Under the pieces are notes generated by a model. The model worked only from the letters and a program-made list of their open reading frames with translations, did not search any database and had not been told where the DNA came from. The position numbers were made by a program, and so were the translations under genes. Shown one piece after another: positions 44,732 through 53,094 of a stretch of DNA of 64,000 nt (position 1 is its first letter; each line of letters begins with the position of its first letter). Source of the stretch: Legionella quateirensis (GTDB taxonomy: Bacteria; Pseudomonadota; Gammaproteobacteria; Legionellales; Legionellaceae); assembly GCF_001467955.1 (NCBI RefSeq), contig NZ_LNYR01000021.1:143910-207909 (forward strand). Reading direction: 5' to 3'.

Positions 44732-46348
44732 TTAGTGAATCTCAGGTGGAGTTGTAAAGGTATGGTAAGGTGGTGGAGATGGCAATGTCCATTCCAGACC
44801 ATGCGACCCTTCCCAAACTCTCGAGGTAACAACATCTTTTTTAGTGCCTTTTTTCCTTACAGTTCCAATAACGTTAAATAGAAACAGTAATTGTGAGAAA
44901 CCAAAGATAAATGCACCAATAGTTGCAACCATATTAAAATTAGCGAACTGCAAGGCATAATCAGGGATTCTTCTTGGCATACCAGCCAATCCAAGGAAAT
45001 GCATAGGGAAAAACGTTAAATTTACGGAAATAACTGACAACCAGAAATGCCATTTCCCCATACGCTCATTGTACATATGTCCCGTCCATTTGGGCAACCA
45101 GTAGTATGTTGCTGCAAGAAGAGCAAAAATCACACCAGGAACTAGTACATAATGGAAATGCGCAACCACAAAGTAACTGTCCTGATATTGATAGTCAGCA
45201 GGTACTAAAGCCAGCATCAAACCAGTAAAACCGCCTATGGTAAATAAGAACACAAATGCCAGAGCAAACAGCATGGGGGTTTCAAAAGTCATAGCCCCCT
45301 TGAACATGGTACTGACCCAGTTAAATACTTTAATCCCAGTTGGAACTGCAATAAGCATGGTGGTATACATGAAAAACAACTCAGCGCCTAAGGGAACGCC
45401 TGTTGTAAACATATGATGCACCCAAACGATGAAGGATAAGAGAGCAATACTGACCGTAGCGTAGACCATGAAATGGTAACCAAATAGAGGTTTACGGCTA
45501 AAAGTGGGAATAATTTCGGAAATAACTCCAAATGCGGGCAAGACCAATACATAAACTTCAGGATGTCCGAAAAACCAGAATATATGTTGAAACAGGATCG
45601 GGTCACCACCACCTGCCGCACTAAAGAAACTGGTACCAAAATGCCTGTCAGCCAACATCATTGTAACAGCACCAGCTAACACCGGCATAATTGCGATCAA
45701 CAAAAATGCAGTAATTAGCCAGGTCCAGACAAACATGGGCATTTTCATCAAAGTCATGCCTGGGGCACGTAAATTCAGAATAGTTGCAATGATATTAATA
45801 GAACCCATGATCGATGAAAGTCCCATCATATGGATAGAGAAAATCATAAAATCGGTGCTGGGAGGAGCAAACTTTGTAGATAATGGAGCATACATTGTCC
45901 AACCAAAATTAGGACCGCCACCTGCATGAAACATAGTAGAAAATAACAGGCAGAATGCAAAAGGTAAAAGCCAAAAACTCCAGTTATTCAACCGGGGCAA
46001 TGCCATATCAGGGGCACCGATCATCATAGGAATCTGCCAATTCGCCATACCGGTAAATGCTGGCATGACTACCCCAAAAAGCATGATCAGACCATGCATG
46101 GTGGTCATTTGGTTGAAAAAATTAGGGTCGACGAACCGATGTCCTGGCTGAAACAGTTCTGCCCTGATAACCAAGGCCATACCACCAGCAACAAAGAAGC
46201 TAATCATGGCCAACCATAAATACAGGCTGCCTATATCTTTATGGTTCGTGGTAAACAACCAGCGTTTTGCAAATCCCATCAATCCTTTACCCTGTTCTGG
46301 ACCATGATCATCATGGGACTCTTCTGCATGCGCTAATGCCTTACTCAT
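44732..46348 (-). CDS. ctaD: Cytochrome c oxidase subunit I
   Basis: A 538-residue, 12-helix haem-copper oxidase. Visible motifs are TMHGLIMLFGVVMPAFTG with a haem a ligand His, the CuB/Tyr region HIFWFFGHPEVYVLVLPAFG near residues 270-289, WVHHMFTTG with the CuB histidines, and VVAHFHYVLVPG with the haem a3/a histidines near residues 395-405. This is an A-type proton-pumping oxidase. It overlaps ctaC by 4 bases. Confidence 0.98.
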   Translation of the reverse strand: MSKALAHAEESHDDHGPEQGKGLMGFAKRWLFTTNHKDIGSLYLWLAMISFFVAGGMALVIRAELFQPGHRFVDPNFFNQMTTMHGLIMLFGVVMPAFTGMANWQIPMMIGAPDMALPRLNNWSFWLLPFAFCLLFSTMFHAGGGPNFGWTMYAPLSTKFAPPSTDFMIFSIHMMGLSSIMGSINIIATILNLRAPGMTLMKMPMFVWTWLITAFLLIAIMPVLAGAVTMMLADRHFGTSFFSAAGGGDPILFQHIFWFFGHPEVYVLVLPAFGVISEIIPTFSRKPLFGYHFMVYATVSIALLSFIVWVHHMFTTGVPLGAELFFMYTTMLIAVPTGIKVFNWVSTMFKGAMTFETPMLFALAFVFLFTIGGFTGLMLALVPADYQYQDSYFVVAHFHYVLVPGVIFALLAATYYWLPKWTGHMYNERMGKWHFWLSVISVNLTFFPMHFLGLAGMPRRIPDYALQFANFNMVATIGAFIFGFSQLLFLFNVIGTVRKKGTKKDVVTSRVWEGSHGLEWTLPSPPPYHTFTTPPEIH

Positions 46349-47553
46349 TGTAAACCTCCTGCTTTAGCTTTATTAACCATGGTAGGTTTTTGATTATTAC
46401 TTTGTCGCAGTTTTGCAACATCTGAGGGTTGAATTTCATCGTCAGTATTATTACCCCAGGCATTTCGCTCATAGGTTGTAATTGCCGCAATCTCTTCATC
46501 ATTCAATTGATTCTTATAAGGCATCATTCCAGCAGATCCCGGGATACCATTTAGAATCAGATCAATATGACGTGAAATAGGTTTTCCTACCGCAACTGAA
46601 CTGCCTTTTAATGCAGGATACATGGGTGGAAGGCCTGTTCCATCCGCTTTATGACAAGCAGAACAAAACTGATCATATTTTTGTTTACCCAAAGTCATTA
46701 GCTCACTTCGGGACATTGTTTTTTGATCACCAGGCAGATTTTCTACTTTTGCATATTGATCTTCAACTTTATTCTGCTTGGCAACCCAGGCATTAAATTC
46801 ATCTTCAGTTACAGCCTGAACAACAATCGGCATGAAGCCATGATTAATACCGCACAATTCGGCACATTGCCCTCTATATACACCAGGTTTTTCAATTCTC
46901 GCCCATGCTTCATACATATACCCGGGTATTGCATCACGTTTAATGCCAAGTTCCGGAACCCACCAGGAATGTATCACATCATTTGAAGTAACCAGAAAAC
47001 GAATTTTCTTGTTAATTGGCAAAACCAGAGGCTTATCTACTTCTAGCAAATACCATTGTCCTTTTTTCTGTTTATTCTGTATTTGATCATAAGGTGTTGA
47101 TAAATTACTGAAATAACTAATACCTTGATCGAGGTATTGATATTGCCAGCGCCACTGATAACCCACTACCTTAATTGTAACTTCGGATTCATTGGAATCA
47201 TCCATTCTTATCAGTACTTGGGTTGCAGGAATTGCCAAACCAACCAGAATTAGAAAAGGTATAATGGACCATACTACTTCCAGGCGAGGATTATCGTGAA
47301 AAGATGCTGGCTTATACCCCTTGGATTTTCTATGGTGAATCAGGGAGTAAATCATTACGCCGAATACAATCACACCAATTACGGCGCATACAGCCATACA
47401 CACCATATGCAAATAATACATATCATGGCTTAAAGGAGTAACTCCTTTATACATGTTTAACTGCCAATTATCTGCAGCTGCCCACACTGATTGTGCCGAT
47501 GCGATGCTGCATAGCATTAGTACCAATCTACAGATCTTTAACCTGTTTAACAT
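46345..47553 (-). CDS. ctaC: Cytochrome c oxidase subunit II with fused cytochrome c (caa3 type)
   Basis: A 402-residue protein. A signal peptide is followed by two membrane helices (about 45-70 and 92-114) and the cupredoxin domain with CuA ligands His195, Cys230, Glu232, Cys234, His238 and Met241 (QCAELCGINHGFM). The C-terminal extension contains a haem site C297-S-A-C300-H301 in QKYDQFCSACHKADGTGLPP. That makes this a caa3-type oxidase that carries its own electron donor. A tail of about 40 polar residues follows. It is coupled to ctaD. Confidence 0.97.
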   Translation of the reverse strand: MLNRLKICRLVLMLCSIASAQSVWAAADNWQLNMYKGVTPLSHDMYYLHMVCMAVCAVIGVIVFGVMIYSLIHHRKSKGYKPASFHDNPRLEVVWSIIPFLILVGLAIPATQVLIRMDDSNESEVTIKVVGYQWRWQYQYLDQGISYFSNLSTPYDQIQNKQKKGQWYLLEVDKPLVLPINKKIRFLVTSNDVIHSWWVPELGIKRDAIPGYMYEAWARIEKPGVYRGQCAELCGINHGFMPIVVQAVTEDEFNAWVAKQNKVEDQYAKVENLPGDQKTMSRSELMTLGKQKYDQFCSACHKADGTGLPPMYPALKGSSVAVGKPISRHIDLILNGIPGSAGMMPYKNQLNDEEIAAITTYERNAWGNNTDDEIQPSDVAKLRQSNNQKPTMVNKAKAGGLQ

Positions 47554-47634
47554 CCCAATCCCTCATCTCGTCAAGTAGTCGGGAGAACCCGACTCATTTT
47601 TAATCGATTAAACTATTACTAATTACCTTTCAAT

Positions 47635-49179
47635 CTACCACAGAGAAAAATTTCCATCAGTTTTAGATTGACTGACCATATACTTGATTGCTTCTATCAC
47701 TTCATCAGTAGTGCATTGCTCACAACCACCGTTTTTTACATGGTCCTTACCATTAACCGTATTTTCTATCAATACATCCATATTTTTTGCAATTAAAGGT
47801 GCCCAGACCTGTTTATCACCGATTTTTGGAGCACCCAATTTACCTTCATTATGACAAACAGCGCAATTTTCATTGTACGTATTTTCACCATTTGAAGGAT
47901 ATTTTTCTGCTCCACCAGTTTTCAAATCTATCCATTGAGAACGTGTCAGTGATTCGTTAAGAATATAATCTACAGAGGAGATAATATCGTTATCTGAACA
48001 AGTGACACAGGCTCCTTTGACAGGCATGGAGTTGTAACCATGAATCACATGTCGATACAAACCTGTTAAACCGCTGCTTTTTAATCGCATATACCAGTTT
48101 GCGGAATCACCAATCACTGGAGCGCTCATCTTATTATCCTGGTGGCAAATGGTACAAGCTTTCAAATAAACCTGTCTTCCTCGTGCCAGCGTGGGAGGCA
48201 TATCTGAAGGAGAGACGCCATAGCGTTCCTCACTTTCTACTGTCTTAAGATACGTAGCGATAGCCAATCGGTCAGCTTCCGTTAAATGACTTAAACTGTT
48301 GTGATTTACTTCAGCCATTGGTCCTGCGACAGGGCCAGCTTTGTTAATCAGCTCATTGTCCTTAAATACGTCAGCAACCTGAGCATGTGAAGCGGACTCC
48401 AAACCATATTTAGTAATGTTCGGCGCCCAGTAACCATCAATGAAACTACCCGTTAAATAATATCTGTTTTTTGGTGCACCGAATACATTCAGCGGCGTAT
48501 GGCACATGCTGCAATGACCTAAGGTGTCCACTATATATTTTCCACGATTCCATTCAGGTGATTGATCTGGTTGATACTCAATGGAGTTCTCTTCGGGAAA
48601 GAAAAACAGAATATTCCAGCCCCATAAGGAGAATCGTGCTCCAGGGACTCCGAAAGGAAAAGGTAATGCCTTATTTTTCAGATTGATAGCAGGGATGCTC
48701 ATAAAATAAGCGTACAAAGCCCGCGCATCATCATCAGTCATCTTGGAAAAGTAAATGTAAGGGAATACAGGAAAGTAATTTCTTCCTTTGGGATCGCGAC
48801 CATCTTTAAGCGCGCGGATAAAATCCTGCTCAGTCCAGTTACCAATTCCAGTTTCTTTATCTGGTGTGATGTTTGGACTATAGAAAGTACCAAAAGGTGT
48901 ATCTATGGGTAATCCGCCCGCGTAAGCGCCTGTTCCACCTTTAACATCAGTATGACAGGCGATGCAATCACCCATCTTTGCCAAATATTCACCGCGCTTG
49001 ATCAAATCCTGCTGCGCGCCAGTTGCCGGAGCAGTAGGAGGATAGCTCGGGTAATATCCATCAATGAGTGGTTCTATCGGTTTATTAGTGGCATCTTCCG
49101 CGTGTATCGTTTGACCAATGACACTAAGCATTGCTAATGCAATAGCAACAATAAACTTCTTTCTTAACAAAGAGCCCAC
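47635..49179 (-). CDS. Periplasmic tetrahaem cytochrome c, two fused module types
   Basis: A 514-residue protein with a signal peptide (residues 1-27). Four CxxCH sites lie at 72-76, 223-227, 342-346 and 439-443. The first two sit in domains like the cytochrome subunit of alcohol/gluconate dehydrogenases (GEYLAKMGDCIACHTDVKGG, then APNITPDKETGIGNW). The last two sit in cytochrome c5-like domains, each with a second Cys pair (GACVTC at 389-394 and GGCEQC). It likely passes electrons to the caa3 oxidase encoded next. The start is GTG with AGGAGG upstream. No dehydrogenase subunit is adjacent. Confidence 0.85.
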   Translation of the reverse strand: MGSLLRKKFIVAIALAMLSVIGQTIHAEDATNKPIEPLIDGYYPSYPPTAPATGAQQDLIKRGEYLAKMGDCIACHTDVKGGTGAYAGGLPIDTPFGTFYSPNITPDKETGIGNWTEQDFIRALKDGRDPKGRNYFPVFPYIYFSKMTDDDARALYAYFMSIPAINLKNKALPFPFGVPGARFSLWGWNILFFFPEENSIEYQPDQSPEWNRGKYIVDTLGHCSMCHTPLNVFGAPKNRYYLTGSFIDGYWAPNITKYGLESASHAQVADVFKDNELINKAGPVAGPMAEVNHNSLSHLTEADRLAIATYLKTVESEERYGVSPSDMPPTLARGRQVYLKACTICHQDNKMSAPVIGDSANWYMRLKSSGLTGLYRHVIHGYNSMPVKGACVTCSDNDIISSVDYILNESLTRSQWIDLKTGGAEKYPSNGENTYNENCAVCHNEGKLGAPKIGDKQVWAPLIAKNMDVLIENTVNGKDHVKNGGCEQCTTDEVIEAIKYMVSQSKTDGNFSLW

Positions 49180-49453
49180 GCTCCCTCCTATTTGTTCTTA
49201 TTTTGTATGCTTCTCTTGAGGAGACAGAATAATTGTCGCATTTTATACTCCTCTATAGCCAAGATGCAATGTATTAAGGTTTTTAAATACCCCTTTATTC
49301 AGATAGAATCAATCAGGAAATCCCCTTGCATGTCATTACTTTATCAACATGTTCAAATTACTACCGACAAGAACTGCTGCACGGCAAATTTCTACTAACA
49401 GAATACCTACTTCACTGCTATAATGCTCCCTTTTTTAAACAAGGAATATACCC

Positions 49454-49807
49454 ATGGCTTTCAAACCTGCAATGGAACTGACGAAGTTACAACAAGAAAA
49501 TCGGCATGTAACTACTATTGATGGTCAAAAAATACTGTTCATTTGGCATAATGATCAAGTCCATGCAATCCAATCACAATGTCCTCATCTGAAACTGCCT
49601 TTAGTAAAAGGAACCATTACTGAAGATTGCGCTATTGTTTGCCCCTTTCACAAAAGTGAATTTGATTTAAATACCGGTGAAGCTAAATGTTGGTCTCCAT
49701 GGCCTCCTGTTGTAGGAACGTTATTAGGAAAAATATCAAAAGAAAAACACTTGAAGGTATATCCTACACAAATCGACAATGGACAAATCATGGTTGATCT
49801 GTCGTAG
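49454..49807 (+). CDS. Rieske [2Fe-2S] ferredoxin-type protein
   Basis: A 117-residue soluble protein. The two cluster motifs are present: CPHLKLPL (C-x-H) near residue 41 and CPFHKSEFDL (C-x-x-H) near residue 63, 20 residues apart. A WSPWPPV turn and a beta-rich C-terminus complete a single Rieske domain. It resembles small ferredoxin components of dioxygenases or NirD-like proteins; its partner is not in the window. AAGGAATATACCC precedes the ATG. It is divergent from the tetrahaem cytochrome. Confidence 0.88.
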   Translation: MAFKPAMELTKLQQENRHVTTIDGQKILFIWHNDQVHAIQSQCPHLKLPLVKGTITEDCAIVCPFHKSEFDLNTGEAKCWSPWPPVVGTLLGKISKEKHLKVYPTQIDNGQIMVDLS

Positions 49808-49860
49808 GTATTTGTCGGAATTTACTGAATTGGCAATGATATAACATTGAGGAGCTCAGG

Positions 49861-50892
49861 ATGAAAATTTTGAATGCGATGTTCTCCAAAGTTAACGGTG
49901 GATTGGAACAAGTATTTTTAAACTATATCCCAGCCCTCACCGCGCAGGGCAACCATGTCATTCCAGTCATTCACCCTAAGGCAGAGATCAAAAGCAATTG
50001 TCCCCAGGAGCATTTGATAACAATCCACAACTACAATCAGCATGATCTCGTTGCTATGTACCGACTGCGAAAACTCATTAAACGTGAAAATCCAGACTGC
50101 ATCATTACCCACAGCTACAGAGCTGCTTATTTATTCAAAAAAACGAGAACCAAAGTTCCGAAAATCGCAGTATGCCATGTTCGTGGTCATTATGATTTTG
50201 GAACGGATGCAATCATTGCAATTACGGAACAGATGCGGCAGGACATTATAAACTCAGGAATACCGGCAAATACGGTTTATACTGTTCCCAATATGGTCCA
50301 TATTCCTGAGGAATTAACGTTTAAAGAGCCAAAAGAATCCAATGTACCGATAATTGGCGTTTGTGCTCGACTGGCTAAAATAAAAGGGATAGACATTTTT
50401 ATCGACGCTCTGGCTGAATTAAAAAAACGAAATGTTGCCTTCAAAGCAAAAATTGCAGGTGATGGCAAAGATAAGGAACAATACGTCCAATTAATTCAAC
50501 ATCACGGATTAACTGATGATATTGATTTACTAGGATGGATAGAAGACCGACACTCCTTTTACAAGAGTCTGGATATTTTTTGTCTTCCTTCTCGAGAAGA
50601 AGCCTTTGGCCTGGTAGTATTAGAAAGTATGATGCACTCTTTGCCCATGGTGCTTTGCAAATTATCTGGACCGATAGAGATTGTGGGTGATTCTCAAAGT
50701 GCACTTCTGGTACCACCTGAAGACCCAATCAGTATGGCCGACGCTCTAGAGCAAATTATTGCGGAGAAACATTTGGCAAAGCAGCTGGCATTTAATGCTT
50801 TTCAACGCGTACAACGTTATTCCAGCAAGAATGTTGCTCCCATATTGCATAATGTATTAAACACCGTGTGCAATACTTATCAAGCTCAATGA
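49861..50892 (+). CDS. Glycosyltransferase family 4
   Basis: A 343-residue GT-B glycosyltransferase. GGLEQVFLNYIPAL at the N-terminus, then VCARLAKIKGIDIFIDALAEL near residues 164-184, IAGDGKDKEQY, and the nucleotide-sugar EX7E region SREEAFGLVVLESM near residues 244-257. It likely transfers a sugar from a nucleotide-sugar to a lipid or glycan acceptor. It stands alone 53 bases after the Rieske gene, with a strong GAGGAG Shine-Dalgarno. No neighbouring polysaccharide cluster indicates the substrate. Confidence 0.9.
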   Translation: MKILNAMFSKVNGGLEQVFLNYIPALTAQGNHVIPVIHPKAEIKSNCPQEHLITIHNYNQHDLVAMYRLRKLIKRENPDCIITHSYRAAYLFKKTRTKVPKIAVCHVRGHYDFGTDAIIAITEQMRQDIINSGIPANTVYTVPNMVHIPEELTFKEPKESNVPIIGVCARLAKIKGIDIFIDALAELKKRNVAFKAKIAGDGKDKEQYVQLIQHHGLTDDIDLLGWIEDRHSFYKSLDIFCLPSREEAFGLVVLESMMHSLPMVLCKLSGPIEIVGDSQSALLVPPEDPISMADALEQIIAEKHLAKQLAFNAFQRVQRYSSKNVAPILHNVLNTVCNTYQAQ

Positions 50893-51148
50893 CACAATAC
50901 TGCCCTTAATTTTAGGATTTTTGTTCCTATTTTCCCTTGTTCCGTTCAGAATTCTTAACTGAATTGTAGTGCTTTGATGCGGAGATACCCTATACCGATA
51001 GGTAACTGTAAATATTTTTTACAGAGTTCAAATCACGCCCCTTGCCATAATCATGGTCTCATAGTTCAAAATAAAACCATAAGCGCGGGCGCAATTGGCA
51101 AATATATGGTATAATCACCTGCCTTTTTACTCTATTTTTCTTTAATTT

Positions 51149-51754
51149 ATGTTTATTTATTTCAATGGATTACTCTTGGGCTTGTCTTTAATCATGGCAC
51201 TGGGACCTCAGAATGTCTTTCTGATTAAACAAGGTGCGCGCAGGAATCATGCAGCATTATCCGCTATGGTATGTTTTATCTGCGATATTATTCTAGCCTG
51301 TGCCAGTGTAGCTGGTTTGCATCAAATACTACTCGTTCACCCCACCCTGCAAATTTGGCTGGTTTGGTTTGGCACCGCGTTTCTACTTTATTATGCAATA
51401 AAAGCGTTCCGAAGTGCGTTCACCCATCATAAAAAACAATCAGACAAGACACCTCAACCCCATAACAGAATTCAGATTGTCTTGTTTGCCTTGGGCTTCA
51501 GTTTATTGAATCCTCATGCCATTATCGATACGCTGGTCATCATCGGCAGTGGAAGCAGCCAATTTCCAGATCATAAAATGGCCTTTTTATTAGGAGTTAT
51601 CACCTCAAGCCTGTTATGGTTTAGTTCGTTGACGATGACTACACGTTATTTTTCCAATATCCTGACCAAAACTACCGTATGGCAGGGTATTGAATTATTC
51701 AGTGGAGTATTGATGACATTTATTGGAATTAAACTCGCCTTGAGTAGTTTTTAA
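51149..51754 (+). CDS. LysE/ArgO-family amino acid exporter
   Basis: A 201-residue, six-helix protein. GLLLGLSLIMALGPQNVFLIKQG near residues 7-29 is the LysE/ArgO signature, and GFSLLNPHAIIDTLVIIG near residues 115-132 is the second half-repeat. It probably exports basic amino acids. In an amino-acid-consuming intracellular bacterium this could relieve arginine or lysine excess. It is monocistronic; the upstream region (50893-51148) shows no gene. Confidence 0.92.
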   Translation: MFIYFNGLLLGLSLIMALGPQNVFLIKQGARRNHAALSAMVCFICDIILACASVAGLHQILLVHPTLQIWLVWFGTAFLLYYAIKAFRSAFTHHKKQSDKTPQPHNRIQIVLFALGFSLLNPHAIIDTLVIIGSGSSQFPDHKMAFLLGVITSSLLWFSSLTMTTRYFSNILTKTTVWQGIELFSGVLMTFIGIKLALSSF

Positions 51755-51956
51755 TGGTGGATGGGATATAAATAGAAAGGGCCAATCAGTGTGTCGCCAA
51801 TTGACCCAGTGGAATGACACATAGCAAGTCCAACCTCGCAGAGAGAATATCTCATATTATACCCAATAATGTCAATATTTTTACCTTATTTACCAAGACT
51901 GTCGCAAATCAAGGGTTATTAATTTGAGCTCTGGTTGAGAATTCAGGCCCAATTAG

Positions 51957-52220
51957 GCTCCCTTCTCCCTTTAAAAAGGGAGAAGGGCTGGGGATGAGGG
52001 TTTCTTATTTTCATATAAAAAAAACAGGATTGACTAGACCTTAGTCCAAAGCGATGATGAAAAAATGCAATTGGCTATCGCCTGGGGCGATTTAGAAATA
52101 ATGAAGTTTTAAAAATATCTTAGATGTCATGGAACACATTATAACTTAATTCGAGATCATGCTATCTGATAAAAACCCTCATCCCCAACCCTTCTCCCTT
52201 TTTAAAGGGAGAAGGGAGCT
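51957..52220. mobile_element. 264-bp MITE-like element with long inverted ends
   Basis: Each end of about 45 bases is itself palindromic: GGCTCCCTTCTCCCTTT then AAAGGGAGAAGGG and CTGGGGATGAGGGTTT on the left, mirrored by AAACCCTCATCCCCAACCC and AAAGGGAGAAGGGAGCT on the right. About 170 non-coding bases lie between. No transposase is present. Confidence 0.8.
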
Positions 52221-52231
52221 GTCGGTCCGAC

Positions 52232-52274
52232 CCGGACACATCGGTAACACAAATGACCGGACACATAGGTAACA
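52232..52274. repeat. Two direct copies of CCGGACACAT(C/A)GGTAACA
   Basis: The 18-base motif occurs at 52232-52249 and 52257-52274. It resembles the ends found next to IS481-like transposases, but no transposase is present here, so it may be a relic. Confidence 0.5.
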
Positions 52275-52323
52275 GTTAACATTCATACAGACCAGAAAAA
52301 GGAGTGTCTGTAATGACCCGGTT

Positions 52324-53079
52324 TTATTTTAGGCGAGGAAAAAACATTGGAGTCGTTTTTTGATAATCAATATAAGCCTGGCCTCTTGATTTTATTGATC
52401 CCGCTTCAGTCATTGGACCAGTGATTTGAGTCATTATCAAATAGAGGGTTAAAGGCGAGATCAGGCCAATAAATCCGATACTGTGTGTTAATCCAAATAG
52501 AGTAAAAGCACACCAGACTAACCATTCAAAAAAATAATTTGGATGCCTGGAATAATACCAAAGGCCAAGAGTGCATACAGGTCCTGATGGGGCATGTTTG
52601 TATTTTTGAAGTTGCAGATCCGCCATGCTTTCACCAGTTAACCCTATAACAGCGAGTAAGATACCCAAATAATCAATACTACTTAGTGCATCTACAGCCG
52701 AAGCACCGCAAAAATACCATGGAATAACAATGATACCAATTAATAAACCTTGTAATTGGAAATTCAGGAAAAAACCCAAGGGCTTTGCTATTTTCCAATG
52801 ATCACTTAAATTGATGTAGCGTTTATCCACATGTCCTATTCTGATTCGTGTATACCAAAGATAGAAACCTAAACGTCCTCCCCACAAAAGGAGTAAAGAT
52901 CCTAAAATAAGAGCGCGTGTCGAAACGGGATTAGCGAACAGATAAATGAGCCCGCTAAGAGTTAATCCTGAGGCCCAGCCAACATCAACTATAGACGGAT
53001 TTTTTAAATAACGATACAAACACCAAATCAAACACATATGAATAAACAAAATACAATAAACAATGAGTATCAGTGCCAT
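52324..53079 (-). CDS. DUF1295 / steroid 5-alpha-reductase-like membrane protein
   Basis: A 251-residue protein with about seven hydrophobic helices. SIVDVGWASGLTLSGLIYLF near residues 29-48 and the C-terminal GPVCTLGLWYYSRHPNYFFEWLVW near residues 165-188 are DUF1295 hallmarks; the latter resembles the NADPH/isoprenyl methyltransferase-like site. Members are thought to be reductases, but substrates are unknown. It follows the DAK2-DegV fusion by 15 bases and is probably cotranscribed, so a lipid role is plausible. Confidence 0.85.
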   Translation of the reverse strand: MALILIVYCILFIHMCLIWCLYRYLKNPSIVDVGWASGLTLSGLIYLFANPVSTRALILGSLLLLWGGRLGFYLWYTRIRIGHVDKRYINLSDHWKIAKPLGFFLNFQLQGLLIGIIVIPWYFCGASAVDALSSIDYLGILLAVIGLTGESMADLQLQKYKHAPSGPVCTLGLWYYSRHPNYFFEWLVWCAFTLFGLTHSIGFIGLISPLTLYLIMTQITGPMTEAGSIKSRGQAYIDYQKTTPMFFPRLK

Positions 53080-53094
53080 AAAGTTAATCCCGTG

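Larger units (their letters stand above)
51755..52323. other. 570-bp gap with palindromic element and insertion-sequence-like ends
   Basis: No gene is supported. It holds the 264-bp element at 51957-52220 and the paired GGACACAT motifs at 52232-52274. Confidence 0.6.

Noticed and set aside
49192..49398. 68-codon plus-strand frame before the Rieske gene
   Set aside because: No Shine-Dalgarno, low-complexity composition, overlaps the likely promoter zone.
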